20,746 bases of DNA. Source: Spirochaetota bacterium. Its GTDB lineage: Bacteria; Spirochaetota; UBA4802; UB4802. Positions 1-8,029 of the stretch are shown here, piece after piece (the stretch's first letter is position 1; each line of letters begins with the position of its first letter). The notes under the pieces were generated by a model. That model saw nothing but the letters and a program-made list of their open reading frames with translations. It searched no databases and had not been told where the DNA came from. Position numbers and translations under genes: made by a program. The stretch lies in NCBI GenBank assembly GCA_029548025.1, contig JAKPOE010000029.1:1-20746 (forward strand). The letters are read 5' to 3'.

Positions 1-186
1 ATCGAGAAGGTGCTGGTAGAATTTTTACAGTATTTCAATCATCGCTTAAAAGAGATGAATACCGATAACTATCCTAACTATTATGAAAGCAGGGCATACA
101 CCTTTTCTTTTTATAAGGAAAATGGCATACATTGCTGCCAATATCACTGGGGACCACCACCAGAAGTACTCCAGCAAGCAATGTAA
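1..186 (+). CDS. 3' end of an unrecognised protein gene (partial)
   Basis: Frame 1 is open from the first base to a TAA at 184-186 and gives the last 61 residues of a protein whose start lies outside the window. The tail is rich in aromatic residues and contains NGIHCCQYHWGPPPEVLQQAM-like sequence, ending in Gln-Ala-Met. I do not recognise the family and see no membrane segment. Support is only the open frame, ordinary-looking codon use, and a hairpin downstream at 249-271 that could end the transcript. Minus-strand open frames over the same bases look like shadows. Confidence 0.5.
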   Translation: MEKVLVEFLQYFNHRLKEMNTDNYPNYYESRAYTFSFYKENGIHCCQYHWGPPPEVLQQAM

Positions 187-248
187 ATACTGAATAATTA
201 TATTTTTTATTTTTATTACAATAAAGTAATGTACGATTACCAATCGCT

Positions 249-271
249 ATGCTTATAATAGTTATAAGCAT
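249..271. terminator. Perfect 10-bp inverted repeat, possible terminator
   Basis: ATGCTTATAA, a 3-nt loop TAG, then TTATAAGCAT: a perfect AT-rich stem, followed by TTGTTTAATTT. It sits 62 bp after the upstream partial gene and could be a weak intrinsic terminator. The stem is low in G+C and the T tract is broken, so an operator is an equally fair reading. Confidence 0.35.
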
Positions 272-312
272 TGTTTAATTTCACACAATTCTTTAAAAAA
301 TAGTATTGCAAA

Positions 313-342
313 TTGCACTCATGCTATAGTGTATTGTACTAT
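313..342 (+). promoter_or_regulatory. Candidate pyrK promoter
   Basis: TTGCAC (313-318) and TACTAT (337-342) are separated by 18 bp, an acceptable sigma-70-type pair just upstream of pyrK. The -10 box lies inside the right arm of the inverted repeat at 322-346, so a protein bound there would block it. Assigned by eye from consensus only. Confidence 0.35.
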
Positions 343-346
343 AGCA
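322..346. promoter_or_regulatory. Inverted repeat (operator or RNA hairpin) before pyrK
   Basis: TGCTATAGT, a 7-nt loop, ACTATAGCA: a perfect 9-bp inverted repeat ending 3 nt before the GAGGG Shine-Dalgarno (350-354) of pyrK. As DNA it is an operator-sized palindrome over the candidate -10. As RNA it would be a hairpin abutting the ribosome binding site if transcription starts upstream of it. The sequence cannot decide between these. Confidence 0.4.
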
Positions 347-362
347 CCTGAGGGTAAAAATT

Positions 363-1106
363 ATGTTTACATTAGTATCCACAAAATCTGTTGCAAGTGA
401 CCATTACCTGCTAACATTGCAATCGGAGGTACTCGCAAGTCAGCCAGGTCAATTTATTAATATTAAGGTTACCAATAATACTGACCCGCTTATTCGACGT
501 CCATTCTCAATCTTTGATCATTCGGGTACCAATCTTCAAATTGTTGTTCGTGTTGTTGGGAAAGCTACCAGGCAGATTGCAGCGCTGCACCCCGGAGCAA
601 TTGATTGCATTGGCCCTTCAGGTAAAGGTTTTGCGATAGTTACCGGTAAAAAAGCTTTGCTGATCGGAGGTGGCGTTGGCAATGCTCCTCTTTTTTATTG
701 TGCAAAGAAGCTGCGAGAACACAACTCAACGGTAACCTATATATATGGCGCAACTTCACAAAACACTATCTATATGCTGGACGATTATAAAAATATTTCC
801 AACGAACTCATCGTTGTCACTGATGATGGGAGCGCTGGTGTGGAAGGCAATCCGGTTGATATAGCCAGAGCTATCATTAAAACAAACAGCTTTGATATGA
901 TTTATACCTGTGGCCCTGAGATTATGATGCAAAGGATTACACAGGAACTATCGCCAATACCCATACAGGCTTCACTGGAGCGCTATTTTGGATGCGGAAT
1001 AGGTTTGTGTTCCGGGTGTGCTGTTGCCACTAAAGCTGGATACAAACGTGCATGTGTTGACGGGCCTGTATTTGATGGGTATGATGTACTGTGGGATAAA
1101 CCTTAA
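363..1106 (+). CDS. pyrK: Dihydroorotate dehydrogenase electron-transfer subunit PyrK
   Basis: A 247-residue flavo-Fe-S subunit that passes electrons from the dihydroorotate dehydrogenase catalytic subunit PyrD (class 1B) to NAD+ in pyrimidine synthesis, in the cytoplasm. Visible in order: an FAD-binding barrel with the RPFS motif (residues 46-49), an NAD(P)-binding fold with GGGVGNAP (102-109) and the CGPEIMM segment (183-189), and a C-terminal [2Fe-2S] set Cys211, Cys216, Cys219, Cys231 with C-x4-C-x2-C-x11-C spacing, as expected for PyrK. Length is normal. GAGGG lies 8 nt before the ATG. No pyrD is adjacent on the right, and the left neighbour is not recognised, so pyrK may stand apart from its partner. 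Related NADH-dependent reductases (for example sulfide dehydrogenase/NfnA subunit alpha-like proteins) share this fold, which is the main alternative. Confidence 0.87.
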   Translation: MFTLVSTKSVASDHYLLTLQSEVLASQPGQFINIKVTNNTDPLIRRPFSIFDHSGTNLQIVVRVVGKATRQIAALHPGAIDCIGPSGKGFAIVTGKKALLIGGGVGNAPLFYCAKKLREHNSTVTYIYGATSQNTIYMLDDYKNISNELIVVTDDGSAGVEGNPVDIARAIIKTNSFDMIYTCGPEIMMQRITQELSPIPIQASLERYFGCGIGLCSGCAVATKAGYKRACVDGPVFDGYDVLWDKP

Positions 1107-1119
1107 TCATTGAAAAAAG

Positions 1120-1683
1120 CTATTTAAACAATGGCGACAATTTTTTAAAGATTTCAGTTCCTGCTTTTTCCAGCATCATAAACGCTATTGTCTCAGTTGG
1201 ATACACAACAGCGCCTGCCTGTCGCAATGTCTGTATTGCCATGTCCCATTCATGGGTTCGTCGTGAACAAACAGCATCAGATGCTATAACAACATTATAT
1301 CCTGCTTTCATAAGCGAAAGCGATGTTGTCAAAACACAGATATGTGTTTCAATACCACAAACTATGAGATTCCTTTTATTAAGGCCTGCGACCTGTTCCC
1401 TGATACTATCATCTTTCATACAATCAAATGTCAGTTTATCAAAAGGAACTACTCCTTCCAGCTTATCCATAACCTCTTTTATGGTTGAACCTAATCCTTT
1501 ACGATATTGCTCGGTCACAACTATAGGGAGGTTATACTGTTTTGCAAGCTCTATCAGGATTGCCACATTCTTTGCCACCTTCCTGCGCATTTCATATTCC
1601 ATTGAGTTAAATAAACTATCCTGTACATCAATGACAAACAGTGCTGTATCCTGGGCTTCAATATAAAAATTTTTTAAATCCAT
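1120..1683 (-). CDS. Isochorismatase-family cysteine hydrolase
   Basis: A 187-residue protein of the isochorismatase-like fold, near YcaC/nicotinamidase-type members. The family triad can be seen: Asp19 in FVIDVQD, Lys83 in PFDKLTF, and Cys116 in ETHICVLTT, the nucleophile. The SDAVCSR segment near residues 135-141 is also typical. Members hydrolyse amides or vinyl ethers (nicotinamide, isochorismate, others); the substrate cannot be read from sequence, and no siderophore or NAD genes are nearby. AAGGGA lies 6 nt before the ATG. It starts 17 nt after the PBP1A stop on the same strand, so the two are probably co-transcribed, though a functional link is not obvious. It converges on pyrK with a gap of only 13 nt. 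Confidence 0.85.
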   Translation of the reverse strand: MDLKNFYIEAQDTALFVIDVQDSLFNSMEYEMRRKVAKNVAILIELAKQYNLPIVVTEQYRKGLGSTIKEVMDKLEGVVPFDKLTFDCMKDDSIREQVAGLNKRNLIVCGIETHICVLTTSLSLMKAGYNVVIASDAVCSRRTHEWDMAIQTLRQAGAVVYPTETIAFMMLEKAGTEIFKKLSPLFK

Positions 1684-1700
1684 AGCAATCCCTTAATCCT

Positions 1701-4283
1701 TTATTGTTTCAAAGTATTTTCTATTGAGTCAAGTATATCCTCGGTATCCTTCCTTTTCATTTTTTTCATTATCTGCTCTTTTTGCTTTTCAGATACATTG
1801 ATATGTGGTATTTTGGTTGTTGGCAGTGAAATCCCACCTGCACATTTTGCACATTCTTCCTGCGGTTCGGTTCCTGGTATAAAAAGTTCATCTATCACCT
1901 TTTTACAATAATAGGAAGGCAAAAGTCCTGACTCAGCACACACTTTTGTTACAGCAATATTGCCATACGGCGCAAAATCAAGCACCGGTTCCTTTTGCAG
2001 TGCACAGCTCATATACCGTCCCCACACCGGAGCAACAACTGCACCCCCCGATTGTCCTGGCCCAAGCGATAATCCCCTGCCATCATATCCCATCCATATT
2101 CCTGTTACAAGCTGCGGTGTAAACCCAACAAACCATGCGTCTCGATAGTTACTGGTAGTACCTGTTTTGCCGGCAACGGGTCTGCCTATGGCAGCGCCTC
2201 TTCCCGTACCTGATGATATAACACTCTGCATCAGGCTTACCACTATCCGTGCCGCATCAGGAGAAACTATCTGTATACTGCCATCCTTTTCCTGCTCTGC
2301 CAGCTCTGCCATTATCTCCTCTTCCTGATTATAGATGATCTTCCCTGTTTTATCCTGCACATAGCGTATGGAGTACGGAATAACATTTTTGCCGCCATTT
2401 GCAATGATGGCATAGGCACGGGCAAGCTCAAGCGGTGAAACCTCAAAAGAACCCAATGCAATGGAAAAATTCCTGGGAACGCGGTTTTTCATCTCATTAC
2501 GTGAAATCTTTAAAAGTTTTGCATAATTGTTGAGCACGGTATCAATACCAAGTGTATCGGCTATACGCACCGAAACAACATTGATGGATAAGGATAAAGC
2601 CCTGCGTAGAGTAACCAGCCCATAATATTCGCCTTCATAATTTTCAGGAATCCAATCGCCGCCTTCCATGTCAAGATATAATATAGGCGAGTCCATAATG
2701 GTAGTGGCTGCAGTAAATTTTTTTGAATCAATAGCAGCTATATATAAAAGAGGCTTTATTGCAGAACCAGCCTGACGCATGGATTGCATAACACGGTTAA
2801 GCTGATTGGTGCTGGTAAAATCACTGCCGCCAACCATCGCTTCAATATAGCCATTGCCTGGATTTATTGAGACAAGACAACCCTCAACGTTCATAAACTC
2901 TTTCTGATCATAACTGCCTAAAAAATACTGTTGCAATACATCATCAATAGTATCAAGCCCGGTAATAAGATTTATCATCTGCATCTCATGAAGCAGCCCA
3001 TCCTTCATATACCGGTTAAACGTACGTTTTTGAGCTGTACCGGCACTTTTTATAGCAGGCAACCCAAACATTATGGTCAATAAATTGACTTCATCAGCAT
3101 AGCGATTGGTGATATACTCTTCATTATCAAATGCCAGCCCGCGCGAAACAGTAGTTTGTTTTTCCACTGCATCTTTCAATAAACTTTGTGCACATTGTTG
3201 TTTATCGACATCAACCGTTGTATACACAGCCAGCCCATCTTCGTATACTGCTTTTTCACCAAACTTATTAACCAGAATACGGCGTATATGCTCAGTAAAC
3301 CATGGTGCCTTGTTAACACGTGATGACCATGTAGTCATTGTAGGTGGCAGGTCATTTATATATGCTAAATAATCAGGCCAGAAATCAAGGTATGCCTTCT
3401 CTGCCTGTGCAACAGTTATAAAACCCATATCCACCATTTTAGCTAATGCTATACGGTGACGCTCCATTGAAAGACGCGGATTTCGTATGGGCGATAGTAT
3501 ATTGGGAGCTGAAGGCAGTGTTGCAAGCAAGGAGCTTTCGGCAATATTGATCTCCCAGACATGCTTGCCAAAATAAAATTTTGACGCTGACTCAACGCCA
3601 TAAGCACCATGCCCTAAAAATATTTGATTGAGATACATCTCCATAATCTCATCTTTAGTATAGAACATCTCAATCATAATAGAGATAAAAGCTTCCTTAA
3701 CCTTGCGATAGATAGAGCGCTCACCCGAGGTGAGCAATATCTTGGATAACTGCTGCGTAATGGTGCTCCCACCCTGTTTTACACGCCCTGAAACTATGTT
3801 CACAAAAAACGCTCGCACAATACCCTTTGGATTGATACCAAAATGATCATAAAACTCGTTATCCTCCATTGCAATAAATGCCTGTATCAGATGTGGTGGA
3901 ATTTTTTTAAGTGGTACCACCTCGCGTTTTTCTTTGAAAAACTCCGCTACAAGAACATTATTTTTATCATAAATCTTTGTTGTTTGATAGGGGGTATAGT
4001 GAGCCAGGGCTCGTACCTTATAAAAATCTATAACAAGAATGGCACAAAATGCAATAATGGCACCAGCAATAAGCCCAATAATTATCGGGCGGATATTGCC
4101 AAATCGCAGTTCAAGAGCATACAGCACATCTTCAAAAAAATGAACTATTCGGGTAAAAAAGCCGCCTGTACCTGCATACCCCTTTTTACTGAACTTCCTG
4201 TTGTTTAAATTATATCGTTGCATGCCTTTCAATACTCTAATTTCATCGTTACCAGTTACGGAAATATCTGAAATGTAAGTCAA
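1701..4283 (-). CDS. Class A penicillin-binding protein 1A (glycosyltransferase and transpeptidase)
   Basis: An 860-residue bifunctional peptidoglycan synthase. A basic cytoplasmic N-terminus is followed by a membrane helix (about 66-88). A GT51 glycosyltransferase domain follows, with catalytic Glu140 in AMEDNEF, GGSTITQQL (171-179), and EMYLNQIFLGHGAYGVESA. The transpeptidase domain carries SAIK (Ser507, Lys510), SIN (566-568) and KTGTT (706-710). Residues about 380-465 lie between the two domains and look like a lineage-specific insert. The tail has Cys782, Cys793, Cys811 and Cys814, then a charged Lys-rich end. The longest frame starts at TTG 4283 directly after a TAG, with no Shine-Dalgarno; ATG 4223 (residue 21) is an alternative and would keep every domain, so the start is uncertain. 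It is divergent from dapF, which makes the meso-DAP used in the peptide stems this enzyme may cross-link. Confidence 0.93.
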   Translation of the reverse strand: MTYISDISVTGNDEIRVLKGMQRYNLNNRKFSKKGYAGTGGFFTRIVHFFEDVLYALELRFGNIRPIIIGLIAGAIIAFCAILVIDFYKVRALAHYTPYQTTKIYDKNNVLVAEFFKEKREVVPLKKIPPHLIQAFIAMEDNEFYDHFGINPKGIVRAFFVNIVSGRVKQGGSTITQQLSKILLTSGERSIYRKVKEAFISIMIEMFYTKDEIMEMYLNQIFLGHGAYGVESASKFYFGKHVWEINIAESSLLATLPSAPNILSPIRNPRLSMERHRIALAKMVDMGFITVAQAEKAYLDFWPDYLAYINDLPPTMTTWSSRVNKAPWFTEHIRRILVNKFGEKAVYEDGLAVYTTVDVDKQQCAQSLLKDAVEKQTTVSRGLAFDNEEYITNRYADEVNLLTIMFGLPAIKSAGTAQKRTFNRYMKDGLLHEMQMINLITGLDTIDDVLQQYFLGSYDQKEFMNVEGCLVSINPGNGYIEAMVGGSDFTSTNQLNRVMQSMRQAGSAIKPLLYIAAIDSKKFTAATTIMDSPILYLDMEGGDWIPENYEGEYYGLVTLRRALSLSINVVSVRIADTLGIDTVLNNYAKLLKISRNEMKNRVPRNFSIALGSFEVSPLELARAYAIIANGGKNVIPYSIRYVQDKTGKIIYNQEEEIMAELAEQEKDGSIQIVSPDAARIVVSLMQSVISSGTGRGAAIGRPVAGKTGTTSNYRDAWFVGFTPQLVTGIWMGYDGRGLSLGPGQSGGAVVAPVWGRYMSCALQKEPVLDFAPYGNIAVTKVCAESGLLPSYYCKKVIDELFIPGTEPQEECAKCAGGISLPTTKIPHINVSEKQKEQIMKKMKRKDTEDILDSIENTLKQ

Positions 4284-4314
4284 CTAAATATTGCAACAAC
4301 TATTTTTTTATTTA

Positions 4315-4329
4315 CCAATAACTATCGCC
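4315..4329 (+). repeat. Shared 15-bp box CCAATA-M-CTATCGCC, copy 1
   Basis: This 15-mer matches 12291-12305 at 14 of 15 positions and contains the CTATCGC word that recurs through the window. It lies 19 bp before the TTGACA of the dapF promoter. The second copy also precedes a TTGACA, by 14 bp. Position suggests an upstream regulator box, but it may simply be one member of the dispersed repeat. Confidence 0.45.
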
Positions 4330-4348
4330 ACGCTATTTAAACATTTTC

Positions 4349-4377
4349 TTGACACATAACGCCTTGTATTATATCTA
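4349..4377 (+). promoter_or_regulatory. Promoter of dapF
   Basis: TTGACA (4349-4354) matches the -35 consensus exactly. With 17 bp spacing the -10 is TATCTA (4372-4377); an overlapping TATATC at 4370 gives 15 bp. It lies 36 bp before the dapF ATG in the 129-bp divergent gap with the PBP1A gene. Confidence 0.55.
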
Positions 4378-4412
4378 TTACAATGACAGTGCATAGAATA
4401 TAGAGGTTACCT

Positions 4413-5246
4413 ATGATACCATTTACAAAATTACACGGTATTGGCAATGATTATATCTACATAAATGCAATAAAACACTCGGTTAAAAATCCAAAAAAAT
4501 TAGCTATAGCCATGAGTAACCGTAACTTCGGGGTAGGTTCTGACGGACTTATTTTGATACTGCCATCAGATAAGGCTGATTTTACCATGCGCATGTTCAA
4601 TGCAGATGGCAGTGAAGCCGAGATGTGTGGAAACGGCATCCGTGGATTTGCCAAGTATGTGTACGATCACAATTTAACAAAAAAAACAACAATAGCCATT
4701 GAAACGTTAGCTGGAATAAAACAGGTCAGGTGTACTTTAAAAAATGGAAAGGTACACACCGTAACCGTAGATATGGGCGAACCCATTCTATTAAGAGATA
4801 AGATACCCATGATTGGTAATCCCGGAACCGTAATAGAGGAAGACCTTCACGTTGATGGCGTAAAGTTTTCCATTACTGCTGTCTCTATGGGTAATCCTCA
4901 TGTTGTCATCTATGTGGAGGATGTTAAAAACTTCCCTGTTGAAAAATATGGTCCTATGATTGAGAACCATGAATTGTTCCCAAAACGAACCAACGTTGAA
5001 TTTGTACAGATAGTAACCGGGAAAGAGGTTATACAGCGAACCTGGGAGCGGGGAAGCGGCGAAACGTTAGCCTGCGGCACAGGCGCATCAGCGGTTACCG
5101 TTGCCGGTGTGTTAACAGAAAAAACTGATAGAAGGTTAAAAGTACATCTCAAAGGCGGCAACCTTGCAATAGAGTGGAATAATAAGGATAATCACGTCTA
5201 TTTAGCAGGCCCTGCTGAAGAGGTGTTTGAAGGTGTATGGCCGTGA
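4413..5246 (+). CDS. dapF: Diaminopimelate epimerase DapF
   Basis: A 277-residue cytoplasmic, cofactor-independent epimerase that converts LL- to meso-diaminopimelate, the last step before meso-DAP enters lysine synthesis and peptidoglycan. The two pseudo-symmetric halves each give a catalytic cysteine: Cys72 in EMCGNGIRG and Cys221 in LACGTGASA. The N-terminal HGIGNDYI, the FNADGSEAE stretch and WERGSGET are all family signatures. Length is normal and nothing is missing. GAGG (4403-4406) is 6 nt before the ATG. Its own promoter is visible upstream. It ends 25 nt from the convergent GerMN gene with no clear terminator between them. Confidence 0.96.
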   Translation: MIPFTKLHGIGNDYIYINAIKHSVKNPKKLAIAMSNRNFGVGSDGLILILPSDKADFTMRMFNADGSEAEMCGNGIRGFAKYVYDHNLTKKTTIAIETLAGIKQVRCTLKNGKVHTVTVDMGEPILLRDKIPMIGNPGTVIEEDLHVDGVKFSITAVSMGNPHVVIYVEDVKNFPVEKYGPMIENHELFPKRTNVEFVQIVTGKEVIQRTWERGSGETLACGTGASAVTVAGVLTEKTDRRLKVHLKGGNLAIEWNNKDNHVYLAGPAEEVFEGVWP

Positions 5247-5271
5247 TACCACGTATACAGGCTTATTTCTA

Positions 5272-5931
5272 TTACCAGAGATTTTTTCCATAAATACCAT
5301 GTTCAAGCACTTCAACTTTCGTTACACCTTTCACATTGTGACATATCGTTTGGGTTAAGGCTTTTGTAAACGCTTGGAAAGAATCAGCTATAGAGGGCAC
5401 ATGTCCTTCTATTGTGGACAGCTCACAGTCAATAATACAGGTGGTATCATAAAACCATATATGGCGCAGGATTATATCTACAGGAGCTATCGCCCTGGTA
5501 TTCTCAAATTCAGAGCCTTCGGCTACCAGCTTTAAAAGCCTGTTAACTTTGCCTTCATCATCCTGAGGAAGTAACACCCTCCTATTTTCTTTTAATATTG
5601 ATTTTGCATCAATATCAGCAACAAAAATATCAATGGTTTTTCGGGTATCCAGCGCAGGCAATGATGGATAGATATCAAATAAATTTTTATCATCAAGAAC
5701 TGAAATTGCGCAGTAGTCAACTATGCATACAACACTTATTGCCAGAAGCAATGCTCTATACCGTTTTTTTGTATCCAGCGGTGGATTACAAATCCAGTAT
5801 AAACATAGATCCATAAGTTTATTACTTCCGGCTGCTATTGCTTGATAGTACGTTAACAGTTTCATTTTTAGTATACCGGGCAACGTATCAAGCTTGTGTC
5901 TGGTTATAAAATTTTTAACACCTAATCTCAT
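5272..5931 (-). CDS. Membrane-anchored GerMN-domain protein
   Basis: A 219-residue protein with a basic cytoplasmic start, one membrane helix (about 57-78) and an extracytoplasmic domain (about 100-215). The domain follows the GerMN pattern: IDIFVADID strand, a Glu-Asn-Arg-Arg-Val stretch, LLKLVAEGSEF, then a buried strand CIIDCEL, the helix AFTKALTQTI, and the ending VKGVTKVEVLEHG. GerMN domains are found in spore germination and envelope proteins and commonly sit beside cell-wall amidases, as here. I place the start at ATG 5931 because GAGG lies 6 nt upstream; a TTG 12 nt earlier (5943) overlaps the amidase stop but has no ribosome site. It is the last gene of pgsA - amidase - this gene. 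Function is inferred: a partner or regulator of the amidase. Domain call is by pattern, not by search. Confidence 0.72.
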   Translation of the reverse strand: MRLGVKNFITRHKLDTLPGILKMKLLTYYQAIAAGSNKLMDLCLYWICNPPLDTKKRYRALLLAISVVCIVDYCAISVLDDKNLFDIYPSLPALDTRKTIDIFVADIDAKSILKENRRVLLPQDDEGKVNRLLKLVAEGSEFENTRAIAPVDIILRHIWFYDTTCIIDCELSTIEGHVPSIADSFQAFTKALTQTICHNVKGVTKVEVLEHGIYGKNLW

Positions 5932-5939
5932 TATATTCC

Positions 5940-7124
5940 TCAATAATTGGCTATATTCCTGTTGTATTCGTTTATAAATGCAACAATGCCTGCTGTTATC
6001 CCCTGTGCAAGCCTTTTTTGATAGTTTTTATCTATTAAATATTTTTTTTCTTTTGGGTTGGTAATATACCCCACCTCAACAAGTACGGACGGCATAAGAC
6101 ACCCCCGCAGTACAAAGAAGTCAGCTTTTTTTACTCCTTTTGATTTAAATTCATGTATTGTTTTGTCAAGATATCTCTGAACTGATGCTGCAAGCATCGC
6201 ACTTTCTTTTTGTATCTGTGTTGTAATCATGAGCGCTTCAATCATCTCAACATCACCGTATCGCTTGCGCTTTTCAGGATTTTCAAATATAATAACGTTG
6301 TTTTCAAGCACCGAGGTTGTACGTGCCTCTTCATTTGAAGGATTTTGTGAAAGGTAATATGTCTCAAAACCTGATATCTTACTCACCACCGCTGCATTGC
6401 AATGTATACTTATAAAAAGCCCATTAACACCTTTTTTTAACATTGTATTTGCTATCTCTGTCCTCTCACCCAATTCTATAAATCTATCTGTAGTCCGGGT
6501 CAAGATTACCTCTATTCCGGGTAACCTTTGCTGCAAAACCAGCTTTACCTCTTTAGCAATCTGCAGCGTTATGTGCTTTTCTTTTATGCCACCTTTACCT
6601 ATAGCACCGGGGTCCTTCCCTCCATGGCCTGCATCAACCACAATAAAACCAATAGCATCCTTTGATACTTTTGTTACGGGTGTTTTTTTTTCTTTTTCTT
6701 TTACGTACTCAGGTATCTTTTTGAGGGTGATTGCATTGTCTTTTATATCTACTTCATACTCGGGAAGCAAAGCTGTCAGCATGGTGAAGGCAATCTCCAG
6801 CGGAATCATTACCTCACCATGCCGCCTCATAACAGGATAGTCACTCCTTACCAGAGAATCATTCACCAGAGCTATCGCCAGACCAACATGATACAGTGCA
6901 TACCTCTCTTTATTGACAATCCTTCCCCGTTGTAACACAATATCAAATGTAGATTGCAGGGGAAGTATCGTTCGTATGTCATATTCAGAAACATATGTGT
7001 TGCTGTTTATAATTTTTACCGGTATGACAATGCTATCCTGGGGAAACAAAGGGAGTAAACATACAGTAAGTAACATGATGATACTATAACAATGGCGGGA
7101 TAGATTTTTGTTATAAAAAAGCAT
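5940..7124 (-). CDS. N-acetylmuramoyl-L-alanine amidase (Amidase_3)
   Basis: A 394-residue secreted zinc hydrolase that cuts the MurNAc-L-Ala bond during cell separation or wall turnover. An N-terminal hydrophobic segment (about 12-28) is a signal peptide or anchor. Residues 32-135 form a beta-rich module resembling the copper-amine-oxidase-N-like or AMIN-type targeting domains. After a Lys-rich linker, the catalytic domain starts at about 157: zinc ligands His167 (DAGHGGKDPG), Glu182 (KEKH) and His241 (SIHCNA), and catalytic Glu350 (LVEVGYITNP), all intact. The insert after SIHCNA (about 250-300) is the usual regulatory region. The start is 5 nt from the pgsA stop and the 3' end supplies the GerMN ribosome site, so the three genes are one operon. 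Confidence 0.92.
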   Translation of the reverse strand: MLFYNKNLSRHCYSIIMLLTVCLLPLFPQDSIVIPVKIINSNTYVSEYDIRTILPLQSTFDIVLQRGRIVNKERYALYHVGLAIALVNDSLVRSDYPVMRRHGEVMIPLEIAFTMLTALLPEYEVDIKDNAITLKKIPEYVKEKEKKTPVTKVSKDAIGFIVVDAGHGGKDPGAIGKGGIKEKHITLQIAKEVKLVLQQRLPGIEVILTRTTDRFIELGERTEIANTMLKKGVNGLFISIHCNAAVVSKISGFETYYLSQNPSNEEARTTSVLENNVIIFENPEKRKRYGDVEMIEALMITTQIQKESAMLAASVQRYLDKTIHEFKSKGVKKADFFVLRGCLMPSVLVEVGYITNPKEKKYLIDKNYQKRLAQGITAGIVAFINEYNRNIANY

Positions 7125-7129
7125 TCTGT

Positions 7130-7732
7130 TTATTTAGAGGAAACACTTTTGCTTGTAAAGTAAATTTTAGAATATATGTTCCAGTGAACAACCGTTGATA
7201 GAACAATAAGCGCAGTGGTAAGTGCTACAAAGATGTGCTTTACGCTTATCCCCATGACTGAATATGACAGGTTAATAATATAGATAAAACCCGTCATCCC
7301 CAAAATAAAAATCATACACTTCCCGGCATTGCTGGGGCGCACCTGAATATCATGGGTACAGAAAAGAATAGCTCCAGCAGCAATATGGCCTATATCCCTG
7401 ACTACTATGACAATGACCAACCACAATGGAAAACCCTTAAAAATATACAGTATAAGCGAAAGTATGAATATAGTCAATTTATCGGCAATGGGATCAAGAA
7501 ATTGTCCAATGCGGGAAACCTGATGCAAATAGCGTGCAAGATATCCATCTACAATGTCAGATAGAGCTATCAATACATACACTGTAACTGCAATTGAGCA
7601 GTATACTGTGTCAGCAGTAGCCTTTTCATAGTATAACAATATCCCGACAACTGGCGATACTACCACACGCAGCAAGGAGATCAGATTTGACCATGTAGCA
7701 ATACGTCCTTCAAAAAGATCACTCATTTTCAT
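7130..7732 (-). CDS. pgsA: CDP-diacylglycerol-glycerol-3-phosphate 3-phosphatidyltransferase
   Basis: A 200-residue integral inner-membrane enzyme of the CDP-alcohol phosphatidyltransferase family that makes phosphatidylglycerol phosphate. The full motif is present: Asp62-Gly63, Ala66-Arg67, Gly76, Asp80, Asp84 (DG-x2-AR-x8-G-x3-D-x3-D). About five or six hydrophobic helices surround it and the C-terminus is short and polar. PgsA is favoured over phosphatidylserine synthase by size and the N-terminal TWSNLISLLR-type start, which fits PgsA. ATG 7732 has no Shine-Dalgarno; ATG 7726 is an alternative. A 20-bp tandem duplication just upstream repeats the start context and makes a six-codon upstream frame. 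First gene of the pgsA - amidase - GerMN operon. Confidence 0.88.
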   Translation of the reverse strand: MKMSDLFEGRIATWSNLISLLRVVVSPVVGILLYYEKATADTVYCSIAVTVYVLIALSDIVDGYLARYLHQVSRIGQFLDPIADKLTIFILSLILYIFKGFPLWLVIVIVVRDIGHIAAGAILFCTHDIQVRPSNAGKCMIFILGMTGFIYIINLSYSVMGISVKHIFVALTTALIVLSTVVHWNIYSKIYFTSKSVSSK

Positions 7733-7756
7733 TATAGTGCAACCATTTTCATTATA
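7724..7756 (-). repeat. Tandem 20-bp duplication of the pgsA start context
   Basis: The 13-mer CATTTTCATTATA occurs at 7724-7736 and again at 7744-7756. On the minus strand each copy reads TATAATGAAAATG. The upstream copy opens a six-codon frame (ATG 7752, product MKMVAL) whose TAA overlaps the pgsA ATG as TAATG. Neither start has a Shine-Dalgarno. Translational coupling is possible but unproven. Confidence 0.6.
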
Positions 7757-7783
7757 ATGAAATTACTTATTATAATTAGGCAC

Positions 7784-7810
7784 ATGATATGTAATAATGC
7801 ACTGCGTCAA
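7784..7810 (-). promoter_or_regulatory. Candidate promoter of the pgsA operon
   Basis: On the minus strand TTGACG (7810-7805) and TATCAT (7789-7784) are 15 bp apart, a little short. The pair lies about 50 bp before the pgsA ATG. Weak by-eye call. Confidence 0.3.
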
Positions 7811-7971
7811 GCTAATTTCCTTAAATACTTTTTTGCAATTTTTTTCTATAATGAGCGTACAAACTTTAATTTTTTAACAGCCGTATGAGCTCCCAATAGC
7901 ACTATCCCTGCACTACCATGGTTGTGTACAGGGAAAAAGCGGTTTTTCTTTGTGTCCACCATAAAACGTTA

Positions 7972-8001
7972 TTGACGAAATAACATGCCATGACCTATAT
8001 C
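7972..8001 (+). promoter_or_regulatory. Candidate promoter of the lipoprotein-pseudouridine synthase operon
   Basis: TTGACG (7972-7977) and TATATC (7996-8001) with 18 bp between. Transcription would begin near 8008 and place the 8030-8056 hairpin in the 5' leader, about 37 nt before the lipoprotein ATG. Confidence 0.4.
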
Positions 8002-8029
8002 ATTATCGTTGTTTTGTAATCATCATAGT

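Noticed and set aside
46..271. Two minus-strand open frames of about 65 residues near the left edge
   Set aside because: They overlap the open plus-strand end of the upstream gene, have no ribosome site, and translate to low-complexity hydrophobic sequence typical of antisense shadows.
6397..6840. 147-residue plus-strand open frame within the amidase gene
   Set aside because: It is antisense to a gene with all catalytic residues conserved; the translation is Ser/Ile-rich with no motif.
7936..7951. GAAAAA/TTTTTC inverted repeat as a terminator
   Set aside because: The stem has no internal G+C run and lies between divergent genes, where no transcript should end.
8012..8024. 13-mer TTTTGTAATCATC shared with 19874-19886
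   Set aside because: AT-rich words of this length recur by chance in a window this size, and the flanks do not match.
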